Origin: Serinus canaria
Lineage: Eukaryota > Chordata > Aves > Passeriformes > Fringillidae
Length of the DNA stretch: 64,000 nucleotides
Assembly: GCF_022539315.1 (NCBI RefSeq)
Contig: NC_066317.1
Location: 43,246,435 to 43,310,434, forward strand
Direction: 5' to 3'
Shown here one piece after another: positions 23,076 through 36,740 of the stretch. Position 1 is the stretch's first letter, and every line of letters begins with the position of its first letter. The translations under genes and the position numbers were made by a program. The notes below the pieces were generated by a model. It was not told the DNA's origin. It worked only from the letters and a program-made list of their open reading frames with translations, and ran no database searches.

Positions 23076-26000
23076 GTAGGTATTTTTCATCTTTATTTCC
23101 TAATTTGCAGCTAATATAAATTGTTCTCTTCAGTCTCAAACTACAAAGGTTAATTCTTACACCTCCTATATTAGCAATCAGTAGAGGTTTGCTTTGAGAA
23201 TATCTTAACAGTGAAAGCTTCCTTCATGTCAATTTTTTTTTTCTGAAACCTTGCTTGCTTCTTAAAAGAAATGTTTTATCCTAAAGAAAGGAGATTCAAA
23301 GCATGTATATTTTATACTTCAAATGACCTCAGAAATGGGAATGGAACATTTGACTCTAAGTTGATGTAAAGTCCAGGAAAGCAAGAGTGGTGATTACTTC
23401 AAAATGCAGTAAAATAAGAAATGGTTTTGTTCTTTTTTATCACTAGCTATCATGACTTATTTTTCTTTTCATTACTTTTTAATTTCAATTTTTTGTTTGG
23501 GTTTATTTTGCTCATTAGGTAGAGGAAATCCTGCTATACTGTGTAATGTCTCTAGGATTTAATTTTTCAAAGCAGACCCTTTTAAATGTTGTTTAAATGA
23601 AATTATATATCATCAGGTTATTATAGAGAAAAACAGAAAAACAAGAAATTTTGTACTATGAAATTCAATGTAGGTCATTTTAACTCTTTTGGTTTTATTC
23701 AGATATGCTGTTTATATTAACATTGTCAATCAATTTAAAAAAATATTGAAATGCTAGAAAAATCATCTTTTTACCATGAGAGTGATTACCTATGATCTGA
23801 GTAGAATGTTATGTTGGCTTTCAGTCAGTCATCTGAAAGAATTTTAGTGTGCATACTGCTACTTTTGACAGGAATCACAAGTATGTTGACCCTAAATTCC
23901 TTTGTGGAAAGTTTTGGCTGTTGAAATCTGTCCTCTACGTATATAAGAAAAGTCTTGAGTACATTCTTAAATGAGATGACAGTTTCCCATTTCTCTTAAT
24001 TAGTTCACTCTTATGTTATTAAATCCTTGAGTTAGTCTCTTCATCCTCTTGTTCTCTAAAGCTAAGATCTTTCAATGCTTGATAGATTAGCAGTATTGTT
24101 CTAGGTAATGACAACTTTTATAATATTTAAGTAACATCGCAGGGAGCATACTTTTCATTTCAGGCTGCAGAACATTACTCATGATGTGTGTGTTTTTCTC
24201 ATTTTTTTTTTTGTGAGTGGACAGTTTGTATTATTCTTCCATTCCTGTTACTGTACATGAGAGTCATGATTTGGAATATTTTCTTGTCCAGTGCTTCATA
24301 CTGCAGAATATTGGTCCTTTTAAAGAGAAGATGGAAACTTTTGTTTCAAGTGATAGTAATGAGACTTGAGTAGGGTCCTAATTTCATTTCGCTGCTAACA
24401 AACCTCAGAAAAAAATGCATTTTATGCATATTTAATCCATGATTATTGTAAAGGAGAGAATGCAGAATCCAGATGCCTTACATAAGGTCCTACTAGTCCA
24501 GTGAAGCTCATGAAAAAAATGACACTTGTCAATAAATATTCTCAAGCCAGCAGAAAATAGAGTTTATCATTAAGTGGAAAAAACTATTTCAAGTAGTATA
24601 TTTTTGGAGTTCCAGGTCTACTTATCTGTATTAACTTTAAGGCACTTGTCACCTAGATAAAAAAGTGGTATTAACACAGGCTTTAGTCTCATCTTGCAGA
24701 ACTTTTGAACTAGATTCACTTTCCAGTCTTATGCCAACTTGCTCAGTAGTTGTGCTAAAGTTCAGTAACTTCTGTATGCTAATAGGAATGCCACATGGGA
24801 ATGATGAAGGAAACCTCTGGAGCTGTATCCAGCTTAGCAGCAGGGTTTTGTTATGTCTCTGCAGAGTATTTCTACAGCTGTATTGCATGTGCATGTGATA
24901 TGAGCTGTTTTGGTACTTACAAAAGTGGCCACAGTGCTGTTGAAATCTAAAAGTAAGCTAGGTTTTCTGAGCTCTCATCACAGTCAGTAGTGACCTAGGC
25001 AATACTGACAGCAGATTCTGAGCAACCATCCTGCTCACTCACCAGCTATTAGTGTTTCCTTTGGGAAATACAGACAGGAATGCTTTTGTCTGCCTTTTCC
25101 ATTTAAGTAATAATGATTTAAGTTTGATGTATGCTGGAGTTAAAATATTCTGTGACATCAACAACTTATTGCTTATTTCTAGAAGGAGAGTTAGTTCTTC
25201 TAGCCTACACTCATTCCCCCATAAAAGAACACATCCATTAAAGTGACACTGTTTGATGACTTATTCAGTAGTAACTTTGCAGGACTGGTATATTTCCTCT
25301 GCACTGCAGAACATGGTTTGTGGAATGGCCTCTGAGGGAGCTCCATGGAGCTCTCAGAAGCTCTCAGGAGGTCAGGCCTTCCCTGTTCTCCCACTGCAGC
25401 TCAGGGCAGAGGGAGGTGGGAAGGCCAGTGTTATTAGCAGGGAGGTACAGCAGAGGGTATGCTGTGCTAGGAGGCATTACTGGAATTCTTGCACATTTGC
25501 TGGGGCTGTCTTTCAGTAAACTTGATCTGAAAGTGATAAAAATGTTCATTGAGAGGGCAGCATTCACCTCTGGTAGTGATTTACTGCTGATAAGGGTTCC
25601 CAAGCAGTCTGTTGAGTATGTAGGCAGAGCTGAGCTCTCTGCTGCTGCAGTTTAAGTGTGAGAATGGCTAGATTTGCTAGTGTGAAGCTCACATATGCTA
25701 AATGAGGACCATTTGCCTGCTGGGTTGGGTAGGAGAAGCATATTCCCCCACATTCCACTCAGACAGGTTCTCTCAAAATTTCAGGGCCATATTTGCTATA
25801 TCAACCCTCTTTTCTGCTCTGTGAGATACCCTTCTGCCATGCAGTCAAAACAAATTCAAGAATCATGCAGTCCTACCCCTACTGAGGTATTTAGGTATCA
25901 GAGAAACTCCAATTAGGAGATGTCATTGCACATTTTTTTGTAATATCAAAAAATTCACAAAGGTACCCAAAGACACTGCTTCTGTTATTGCACAGGATGC

Positions 26001-27579
26001 AATGCAGTACTTGTTTCTGAAGCTACATGTCACAATCCCCTCAGATAAAACTTGAAATGCTTCCCAGTTAATTTTTCTGATACCTGCTATTCAAGCCTTG
26101 CCCTTTGGGATCACTCACCTGTCACTAAAGATAAAGTCACTATTATGGCATTGTCCTGCTTTTGAGAACTAGGACAGTCATAAAGGACTCCTTAAGTTAT
26201 TTTGGCTCTCAAGACCATGTCATTCCAATAGCATCACTTTTATCAATATGAAAAAGTTATAAGGTTTTCCTCATCACAAGCTTTGCCAAAGGACAAGTCA
26301 CTGCTATATTTGTTGGTCATCCCTGGAGGGACTGCCACTCTGAAATTGAGTTGGCTGTGCTTGGTCTTTGCTGACAGCTGATAAGAACTTCCATGATACA
26401 TGATTTTGTTCTTGATTTGCTGTACTTCAGTGGAATCTGTCTGGGGATCATTCAGTTGAGCAACTTTTTCTTTTGAACTTTGCTTTTTCATGTCAGCCTC
26501 TTCTCCTGTTATTATTGGTGAGACTTGTTGATCAGTCAAGGAGGATCTCTGCTTTTTACACTAAAAACTCTGAGATAATATTATACAAAACTTTTTTTTT
26601 GGTTGATTATGGTTCGTGAATTGAGTCAGAAGAGGCCTATATCCACCCAATTTTATACCAGCCTGAGGAACTGAATTTTATTTGGGAACCCTTCTTCAGA
26701 TGGATGTGGGACAGTTATTGAAGTTGGAACTGTTTTTCTGGGGCTTAGTTGTTGTTGATTTTAGCCTCAACTGTATTTCCAGTTTTCCAAGAACTTCCTT
26801 CATATAATACATCTGTGTACTGCTGGGGAAAATTTCAGTGAAACTATGTGACATCTCAGTCTAATGTTCATAATGTTTTTTATGTAATTCTTATGTAAAG
26901 TGCATTTAGATTGAACTGTTTTAACTTTATGGGCAACTTACACTGAGGAATGACCTTTTATTTCCTGAACAACTTTGAACTAGGTTAGTTGCAGTTTACA
27001 CAAGCTAAGCAATTAAAGAAATACTACATGTTTAAAAAATATTAATAGTTCCATAGAAAATCTGATGCAACACAACAAAGTAAAAGCAGATTACTTGCAA
27101 GAGACTTGAAAAATGGAAAAATCTCTTTGTATATGAATTTGCTTCCATTTCTTTTTGGAGAACATTTATCCTTTGCATGACATTTTATAATCTTCAGGAA
27201 CACCTCAGTTTTGCTCCTTTGTATAAACTTTAGGACCACGGGTGCACAGGTAAAACTAAGAGGAAAAATGTGAGTTGTTTTGGCAGAAAAATATCCCCAG
27301 AGACATTAAGCACAAATGAAATACATTAACACAATTTTATCTCCACAAAATACTGTGAGTTTTTTAGCCCTGACTTGAGGGTTGCTGAGATAGTTTTAAA
27401 TGTATTTCTTCTGAGTGTAATATCCTCACTCTTAGGCCTTTTGTAGACAGAAGACATATATTTACAAAAAACATTCTAAATGTGTGTTTTTTAGTTAGAA
27501 GGAGATACTTCACATCCAAAGACTCAGTGTATTAAAAGTTATGAATATTTATGTATAAAATTATAATTCTAATGATGTT
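23076..27579. other. Start of the 35-kb intron, unclassified
   Basis: It begins with the donor gtaggt. No transposon was recognised. A moderately G+C-rich block at about 25310-25520 is unclassified. A minus-strand open frame at 26243-26560 has unusual polar, protein-like composition and an AG at its start, but I recognise no family. Confidence 0.55.
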
Positions 27580-27935
27580 GGAAGTTGTCAGAATGGATTT
27601 CTGAGCAGGAAATCATGCCTGCCCAAGTTGGCTCTCCTCTACAGCAAAGTGTCATGCTTGGTGATGAGGACAATTGTTATTTTTAATCTTGCCTTTAGTC
27701 TCCCATCACATTTTTTGATTGATGATGTACAGTGTATAAGAACAGTGAGGGGGCCTGAAAACTGGATGAACTGCTGGGTTCCAAGGGCTGTGACCAGTGG
27801 AAGCCAGTAGTGTAGTCATGGGGTCAGTACTGAGGACAGTGTTGTTTAATTTCTTCATTAATGACCTGGACAATCACAGTGCAGTCTTGGCAAGATTGCA
27901 GATCAGACATAACTTGGAGGATGAGAGTACAAACA
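27580..27935 (+). mobile_element. CR1 LINE fragment (sense), reverse-transcriptase part
   Basis: Sense-strand remnants of CR1 ORF2: a GFLSRKSCL-like stretch near 27597, a degenerate version of the segment before the polymerase core at about 27760-27810 (NWMNCWVPRAVTSGS), and LFNFFINDLDN at about 27845-27877. Frameshifts separate these pieces. Neither the 5' end nor the 3' end of the element is present. Confidence 0.85.
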
Positions 27936-30900
27936 AGTGATTTTTAGAAGCAAAAGAGAACAAGAAAAATAATGAAAGCATTGGAGTTTAAACTGTTCAA
28001 AATTTTAATTATTCCCAACTCATTAGTAATAATCCTCTTTTTTCCTTTCCTGTTTCACATCAGATAAATCTCAAAAGTATTGAGGGTAATGATCAAATCA
28101 CAACTTCAAAGATAACACTTTCAAAATGAATATAAGATTCTCAGAGTATTTATTCTGAAACAGATGTTGTGTCCCAAACTTTGAATTAGTAAATTCCAGA
28201 AATACAAGTTAACTTTTAAAATAAATTTTACCCATTATATATAATTTTTTCAAAATCTTGAAATAAAAGAGAATTGTTACAATCTTCTTTTACTTTGCCA
28301 GTTTTGCTTTCAGAACGCATGTATACTTCTCACTTTAAAAAAAATTGTAGTGAAATCATGTAAAATACTCAAGTTATTCATAATCTACAAAAATAACAAT
28401 AAAATCCTCAATCAATAAAGTTTCCCAAATTCTCCAAACCTAAAGACTGCTTGTTACAGATCAGAGGTGAGAAGTTCTGAACCAATTGTGCTTTTGATGA
28501 CATCTGTGACAAAGTCATAGAAGCTTACTCCCAGATTTTCATGAGGCACTTTAGAAAAAATAATTCTTCAACCTATTTATATAATTTGTAAGATCTGTAT
28601 TGTATTAGAACCAGGGTTGTTGGGTGGAGGGTTTTTTGTTTTTGTTTTTTTTTTTTCTATTAGTAGTCTCAATATTTCTATACTCAATCAGGAAGAATAC
28701 AAGTCCCTTAGCAAGGAAAGAAAGTTGCCTTCTAACGTTAAGAAATACTCTACATTTTGGGACACCACACACAATATTGTGTCTGACATCACATTAGAGA
28801 AAATTATTAAATTTTTCAAAGTCTATGATGAAAAAAAAAGAATGAATCTCATCTCGACTAGCTGAAGTGAAATTCAAAATATAAAGTTATGGAATAATTA
28901 TCATGACACTGTCTTATTAGGACACCATTGCTCTCTTACAGGGAAAAATCTGCTTGTTCCTCCACAGCTTCTGACAGCCCCTATGAGAAAATATAATGAT
29001 TTAATTCAAAATATTATCCCTCTCCCATTTGAAATTAGCTTTGTATTTTCTTCCTTTCAGAAAGAACTAAGTTAAATTTTACTGCTTCATAATAAGCAAC
29101 ATTTTTTGTATGAAGACACATATATATGACTTGCTTGGTCAATCTTAAGAGCTGGAGTTTTTTATTCCAGATAGCAAGCATGATTTTTTTGGTTTTTTCA
29201 TAATAAATGTGTCATGTTATAACCTCTAGTTTCAGAAACAACTTGTATCCAGCAACGAAATTTTCTGCTTTGAAAATGTCTTTACAGAGGGATTTTTGGA
29301 GGTTTTTTTTACCATTACCTGGAGTTTCTTGTCCATCTGGTTTTGTGACTTAAACTTCAATCTCTTTTATATAGTTCTGAAATCCCTCCCTCAGTGACTA
29401 AAGCTTCATGGGTTTTTGTACTGGCAGATCAATTTTTTTTAGGAAGCAATATGGCCACAGCATTACCTGTATTGGGGAAGAATTAAGTTAAAATAAAGTA
29501 AAGAAGGTAAAGAGATTCAAGAAGTGCTATTTACTAAAACATTTTAGAAGAAAAAAATATCCTTTTTCTCTTTCCTTTCTTTATCCTTTCTTTTCTTTCC
29601 CTTTTTAGGCTGTGTAAGAAATACGTGTTACTTTTAGTTTTTCCTTATAGATATTCAATACTTTGTTAATTCAATTCATCTTTAAAAACAGGCATGTAGA
29701 ACAATCATTCTCCTTCTTAGATGCAAAATAAGTACCACATTTCATTATCTTATGGTTTGCATTCTTGAATCTTTGCTAACAGTGTTACTGCAAAGCTGCT
29801 GGAAATTTATTTTTTGAGGAAATGAAATGGAAGCATTGATTATACCATAACGAGGACTGTGTTTTGACACTGGCCTCCATCCAAGAGTGATAAGTAATGC
29901 TAACATTCGTTGAAAGCCTTGTTGACTTGAAGAGCATCCTCAGAAAAAAATTGCACAAAACCAAACAATTTATATTCTTTTCATTACCAAGTGTATGATG
30001 AGTCACTTCCTTTAATCTCAAGCTATTATGGTATGGTAAAATTTCAAATAAAAAAAATTACCTAACTTCTCATTTTTAACAAGTTATACAAAGTTAATTT
30101 TTAAAACTCAGTTTTGATTACTCTGCTAATTCACTGAAATGTGATATTTTTAAAAAAAATTTTAAAGTCTTAGAATTAAATTTCCAAAAAATATTTTAAG
30201 GTAGTAACTAAGTGCATAGGTTTTTCAAAGCTAAATCTCCAAACTATTCAAAGACCTCACATTAAAGAAGAAAAGCCTTGAAAGAGCAACCCAGTTCATT
30301 GCTGTGTGGTGTATTATTTCTATCTCATAGACACAAAGTGAGGGAAAGAATTTTTTTTTTTTTTTTGTTAGAAATTCAGTAGGAAATAAACACTAGCAAG
30401 AACTTCAAACTATAGATGGTGAAATCCATGGGTGAGATTAGGACAAAGAAGACTCATAAGTAGAAATCTTGTAATGGAAGCAGCTGAACAAGTTAGCATC
30501 CTGTACTGGAATTGGTAATTATGGCTTCAGCATTATGATTGTACAACAGCTGGGGATTTACTATAAAGTTGGCTCCTGGGCTTCAGCCAGAGGCTCATTT
30601 GTATCTTTTGCTGAATTTAAATCAGTTGCTCTGCAAAGGAAGTTACTACAGTTCACAAAGTTTGTTAATTTAGAGTGGCAATCTGTCATGCATAATTCTA
30701 CAACAGCTACATACTCTTGCTGAACTCTTTGCAAGTGTGAGTGGAAATCGCAGGAGTTGGCTGAAGGTTGACTCTGAATCTTTTTTTGGTCTGAAGTAGA
30801 AATTATTTTTAAAACCACAAAGTTATACATAAATGTGATTTGTAAAAGTGAAATCTGTGTGATACTAAACTTGGCACTCCAGTGGTGATTTACATGAAAG

Positions 30901-31647
30901 AAGCTTCTTAATAGAAAGGAAAATTGAAGTAAGAGTATAGAATGGCTAGATTTTTTTTTCCCTCTTGCTAGATCAGCATATAATTTACAAGGTTTGGACA
31001 AAGGTTACTTTTGCCTCTGAGTTTCTCCACTGGCACCCACCAGACTGACATCTTCTTATAGATCTTCGGTCTCTCTTTCTGAGTTTAGTATAAAATCTCA
31101 GAAGAAAAGTGCTCCATACTTGTGTTGATATTTTGATAAAGTACAGATATTTTAGAATGTCAATTAACTCTCCTGACAAGGTGAGCCAAAACACTGCCAC
31201 AGAAAATGCAGAAAGCAGTTTGGCTTTTTGCAGGAGAAACTACTTTACATTCTACAAGCAGCAAATTAGTTTTAAAAATATTATTGTAAAAAATATTATT
31301 ATGACTATTTAGATCAGGGGTACTACTGAATCTTCTTTTAAGATGCAGGTGCTGCTTCTTTTATAAAATATTCTCTTCTAGGATGCAGGGTTTTTTTGAA
31401 ACAGTGTGGATCATATTGAATAATATACTAATTTTGGAGTAGCTTCACTGGTTGTTCAGCATGAATAAGGACAACAAAATTTTGTTATTCTGAAAGTGAG
31501 GAAAATTATACTTTAGTATAATAATTTATGGGACTCTTATACTGCTCATATAAGGTGTTAGGATTACCTGAACGCAGTCAATGGAAGAGTGCAGTGGTCT
31601 CTCTTCATCTTTTATGGATGATAGTGATTGAATAGTTGAATACTTGC
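27936..31647. other. Intronic sequence, unclassified
   Basis: AT-rich, without a recognised exon. A 46-base pyrimidine tract at 29561-29606 runs directly into AG at 29607-29608. A T16 run lies at 30351-30366. A 146-codon minus-strand frame (30561-31001) lies outside repeats without recognised homology. Confidence 0.55.
30351..30366. repeat. Poly(T) run, 16 bases
   Basis: Uninterrupted T16. No retrocopy was recognised on the minus strand adjoining it. Confidence 0.95.
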
Positions 31648-31808
31648 CCAGAGAATTGTAGATGCCCCAGCCCTGGAAGCGTTCAGGGCCAGGGTGGATG
31701 GGGCTTCAAGCAGCCTGCTCTAGGGGAAGGTGCTCCTTCCCATGGGAGTTGGAAAACAAATGATCTTTAAGTCCCTTCTGACAGAAACCATTGGATGATT
31801 CTTTGATT
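31648..31808 (+). mobile_element. CR1 LINE 3' end (sense), with terminal octamer remnant
   Basis: A short, 5'-truncated CR1 in the same direction as SGCZ: 'gtagatgccccagccctgga', 'aggccagggtggatgggg'-type sequence, 'agcagcctgctctaggggaa', 'cccatgggagttgg', 'gatctttaagtcccttctga' and an ending gattctttgatt, a degenerate form of the CR1 terminal ATTCTATG repeat. The 3' end is therefore near 31808. Confidence 0.92.
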
Positions 31809-34734
31809 TTTATTTCCTCAATTTTTTTTCTCCTATTAGATGAGAAACGCTATCTTGAGATAGTTCTAAAGTTGCCACACAAAACCCACAGAAATTATTA
31901 GCTGAAACATTGTTGGTAGTGTATGCAAGAAGTCAGTGTTATATTCTGCCAGCTGAAGACCACATTTTTTCTTAACTCCGTATTTCGCTCTTTGCATTTT
32001 AAAGCATTTATCAATTTCTCTTTGGAGTCAGAAGAGCATTAAAAACTGCTTTTAACTAAATAAAGAATTGGCGTTAGGATTTGTGTATTTAGGGCTATTT
32101 TGTATCTTTCTAAGGTTTGCAGGTTTTTATTGGTCTGAGTTTTTATCTGTGGATTTCAGCAATTAGATGTAATTGCCAATCAAAATATTGGAAGAAGCAT
32201 CTGATGAGCGTGGCACAGATGCTTTATGTGTGATTCCAGTGGTATAAATCAGTGTTTATGAGGCACTCTATAAAGAAATATGTTGCGTGTGTGTATTTTG
32301 GTAAGAATAACAGGCATAAATCTCATTTTGACCTTGAGTTTGGCATTCAGAAGATAGTGTCTATGTACATTCATATTGTTTAATCTCTCCACCCAGTTCC
32401 CAGTTCAGGAACTATGTAATTAACACAGTCTTAGTACAATGAGAAACAGGTGGGCACTAATTACCCCTTTATCCACCAGGTATCTCAGTTCCTACATAGG
32501 AACCACTTAAGCACACCCAGACTGCAGATATCTGGTGTTCACTACAGTTGAGCTGAGATTACAGGGTATGCTGCACAATGAAAAGGAGTTACAGATGCAA
32601 CCCATAATATAACCTTCCTGCTTAATTCCCTTCCATTGAATAAACCAAGTTCAGTCCTGGAACACAAGCAAGTGGAGTAAATAAACATAATTTAAACCAT
32701 TACTGTGGATACCAGAATCTAATACGTGCCTCAGGCTGAAATGACATCCCTGCCCTGGCAAAAGAGTTCAGTAATGAAACATTAGCACAGTAATGAAATC
32801 CTTTATGAGGTACATAGAGACACTTGCTTCACACCATCTGAGATTTTCCACGTGAATTTCAGTGCAAAATGATGGGACACATTTAATTGCATGTTTGGAT
32901 CAATTTCCACTGCATGTAAAAATTTTTGTAGTTGAGTTACTTATCCCTTAAAACAAACTACTCTTGGATCAAATAATTAAGAATATTAAGACTAGGAGTG
33001 TTTCCCTGTAGAAAAGCCCGTAAACTTTTTGATGGTTATTTCAATGTTCTGCAGATTTTTTATAGTTTTTGAATAGTAACTTAATAGTTTAAAAATTTAA
33101 AAACCCTCCAACATTTCCATTACTCATTTTTTTAATAGACCAGGGTTTTTTTTTTTAATAAACCATTTTAACATTTTTTCCTGAAGATAAGTTGCAGGTG
33201 AAGGACTTACTTTCCAATTGCTGGGCATAGTCCCTCAGAATTTCATCTTGTAATCCTTTTCAAATGAGAGTCTAGCTCTTTAAAACAGAATCTTCTCTGA
33301 TCCATATCATAATATTTAGCATTTTAGTTTTCATCAAAAGATCACTGTTGTAATGCCTGTCCTAATCCTTTCCAAATACTGTGCTTTGGTCTTGCAGCAT
33401 GCAAACTGGATTTCTTTTTGCTATTTCCTAATGCTATGTCCTTAGCACTGCAAGTTTTATTGTACAAGTCTGTTGTAATTAGATCACACTGCTGTATGTA
33501 TAACCAGTTTCTCACTTCTGCTAATCAATCTATTCACTTTCTTTTGCTTCCCTTCCTTAATGATGCCAAGGGCCCTGCTCTTTTGTCAGCCTGCCTGGGG
33601 GTTTGAGCAGAAGGCTTAATTAATGTCTTCAGCTGTGATCTGGAAAATGCACTCTCTCACAGACAATTTGGATAGAACCCTATGATTCAAATAAAGTAAA
33701 ACTGAGAAATCTCTAAAGGATGAAAGTTCCAAGTCAGAAATGTAACTGAGAAATCATTACCCTGAGAATGAACAAAACTCCTTTATTTTTATTTTTGACC
33801 TTTAGAAGTTCATTAGTTTCTTAAAAATCTTAATTATATTAGACCTTGAATATCTAATCTTTTTGCTTGTGAACCTATTGGGCTTTCCCATACAAATGAG
33901 AAACTTTTTAAACTAAGTTTTAGGTGGTAGGGAATCTTTATAGAATTAGAATCCACATTTATCCATGCATATGCATAGGGGTTTTCAGAAATTTCACAAG
34001 TGCCTTTGTATTTCATCCTTTCCTTGCTTAAAGATTTTTTTTTTAATTCAGTCACTTTTGAATCTTTAAATATCTAGTGTACATTTAGGAATTTAAAAAA
34101 TTATTTTACAAGTCACTGTAATGTCTTAGGATCACAGTATCTTGAGAATTTGCTATATATGCCTACTTACATGTTTATTAGGCCTCTAGCTTTATTCAGT
34201 CTCCTTTCTGTAGTTTGGAATAGTCTTTGGTGATTCAATGTTTTGTTTCTTTGCTTTTTTGTTTTTGTTTGTTTTTCAAAAATAAATGCCATTCTAAACT
34301 GGTTGTGATATTGTGAAAATAAAAAATGTGTTATTAAAAAACCAAATCATTCTTGTAGAAAGCTGGAAAACTGAACAGCTATCTGCTCCACTTTTTATAG
34401 GTTTTGGTTTTCCACTTCTTTAACAAAAGAAAGAAGAGTAAATTTAGTAAGACTCTCCTACAGTGAATAAATTAACCTTTTTTAGACTGAGATTAGACTT
34501 TAAAGATAAAAGATATCTACAAGAATATTTTGCCCTCCAGTGCCTTCATGTTTCATACTGTTTTTAAGATCAGAAGGCACTATTTCCAGACAACACATGA
34601 ACGCTTAGAATTTAGTTTTATTACCTTTATGCCATTTGTGTTTTGTATGATAATGGAGTACAAAGGTTAGGAGAAGCAGAGCTAGGATCAGTATTTATTT
34701 CTAAAGGTCCATACCTCTCTCCAGCATTTCAGAC
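31809..34734. other. Intronic sequence, unclassified
   Basis: No exon or transposon was recognised. The stretch at about 32160-32800 is less AT-rich than its surroundings and free of simple repeats, so it may be unique conserved DNA, which cannot be judged without alignment. A T-rich run lies near 33150. Confidence 0.5.
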
Positions 34735-34850
34735 CACATGGTTTCTGCACCTCAATTTCCTGTCTGCAGAACAGGGCTGACAGCCCATCCCTACCTCACA
34801 GAAGGTCATCAGCTACATAGTTTAAATGATGGTGTGTGCTGTTAGACAAC
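34735..34850 (+). mobile_element. MIR-like (CORE-SINE) fragment
   Basis: The blocks 'gcacctcaatttcctgtctg', 'cctacctcacagaa', 'agtttaaatgatg' follow the order of the MIR sequence (ctcagtttcctcatctg, then ctacctcatagg, then attaaatga). MIR copies are old in amniotes and rarer in birds than in mammals. The match is degenerate. Confidence 0.55.
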
Positions 34851-36547
34851 ATAAGCAAATAAGAACATCAGGCAATGAGGATATTATTAAAAAGTACAGA
34901 AGTATTCCTGATTCTTATTTAGGTGGAGTATTCTATATCAAGCATACTGAGATCATCCATTATTATTCAGTGCCCTCTGTTATTATTACAAATATTACTT
35001 TGTTTTGAAGATCAGGCTTGGAGGCATCATTCTAAGCTCATCCTTCCCTTATAATTTATTTCCTTTGTGTTTTGAGACTGATGAGCTATAAATTGCTCAT
35101 GAGATGTAATGGGTTTTCTAATCAGAAGCTGTAAAGAGTAGAGCCTGGCATTATTTTACTGCTTTGCTAAACAGTTTTACTAATGAGGCTACTAATACAA
35201 TGTCCCCATTGAAAGATGAAACTCATGATAATATTTCTCCTAATTGGGAGGAAGGGTTAGCAGTTTTACTGTGAATTATTTCTAGCAAATATTTTCATCA
35301 TTTGAGGTGTTTTGAGGGCAGGACCACCAACACTAGAAATATGAAAGTAAGCAGTAGCTCTGTCAAAGTAAGATGGAAAACTATGAAAGATTTAATTCAT
35401 CATTCGTGTCTCAAATATTTCCTTCCAAAAGAATGCAAGTAAGCTCTGACTCTCAGCAAATGCATTTATAGCATCATAATATCACATTTGTTACAAAAAT
35501 GCATTGGGAGTGCAGCATCACATCCTATAACACTTTCACAGGACATGCTTTTCTCCTTTGAAAAGCAAATAAAGTTTGATCATAAAGACAAGTATGTGAA
35601 GTGTACCATGGTCAGAGGAACTGAAGGTGTCACTTTCTGCCAGGATACCCTATGACTTTTCTTCCTCTCTCTTTGGAAAGTTTGGTTTGGTTTTGGTTTG
35701 TTTTTTCTCTATCCTCCATGGGAATTAATCATTAACCTCTACAAAAATTAATCTAAATGCTTCTGATCCTCTTGTGCATGTATTTCTGCATGTGTGCAAA
35801 AGTGGGAGAAAGAGATCCTCATCACATACATAGAGTTCTACAAGATTAATATTCAATTCTCTGATCTTGTGATCTTGTTTAAGGTGACTTATGACAAGAG
35901 GACTGTGGTCCAAGGTGATGCTTTTTTTTCTGGGTTTAGTTAAGTTTTTGAAATGGATTTTTTTTATCTTGTTTCATGTAACAATTCATAACTAGTTTGA
36001 CTCCAGGCACCTCTTGAATTTCCAGAAAAAGTGTGGGAGTCCTACCTGATACTCATGCTTTTAAAGCATGGCAAGAAAGGAAAAGAACTTTCCCAACCAG
36101 TTTTGGTGGCTAAGAAATAATGACAACAGAGTGTTGGAACTTTGACTGGCTTGCCTGGCAGTGGATGCACAGAGCAAGGTTGAGGAAATAATTCTGTATG
36201 GTGAAAAAGATTGTGAATTTTTTTTTCCTTTTTTGTAGAATTTGACTAATATTGCTTTCTGATGTAGCATCAGGTCTTGATTTGGAAGATAAAGTGTGTT
36301 AAATGAGTTAGTCTCTTTTACTCTTATCCTTTAGAGGAATGTGGAGTGGAGAATGGACCATCACCATAAGAACTTTTTAAGTGCTGCAAATTTTCCATGT
36401 TTTTTGAAAATGATCCAATTTTTCACACAGGTATGCGTATTTTTCCGTAGACAGAAGAGAAGGTACGATCTGAGAAATTGTCTCTTCCCATTACTCTTCT
36501 CAGCAAAAGGCATAATTTATTGGCATGCAGGCCAATGTGACTGAAAT
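34851..36547. other. Intronic sequence, unclassified
   Basis: AT-rich with no recognised exon. A GGTTTT-type simple stretch lies at about 35685-35705. At 36415-36435 a short T/C-rich stretch runs into cacacag/gtatgc. Confidence 0.55.
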
Positions 36548-36740
36548 AATACCTGTGTCAAAACCTTAAGATAAACAACATCTACTGCTCTTTCCCTATC
36601 CACTGAGTTAGTAATTTCATTGTAGAAGGTTGTCGTTTGGCCAGACATTTCTTGTTCATAAATCCATTCTGATTACTCCTGATCTCCTTCATCAATTCCC
36701 AGTTGCTAAAATCATTTTGAGAGTGCATGTTTTCAGCACC
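36548..36740 (-). mobile_element. CR1 LINE fragment (antisense), degenerate
   Basis: The antisense CR1 polymerase region can be followed through 'gtcaaaaccttaagataaac', 'catctactgctctttcccta', 'gtaatttcattgtagaaggt' and 'aaatccattctgattactcc'. Each corresponds to a clearer version in the copies at 15862-16685 and 49088-50640. No open frame survives. Confidence 0.8.
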
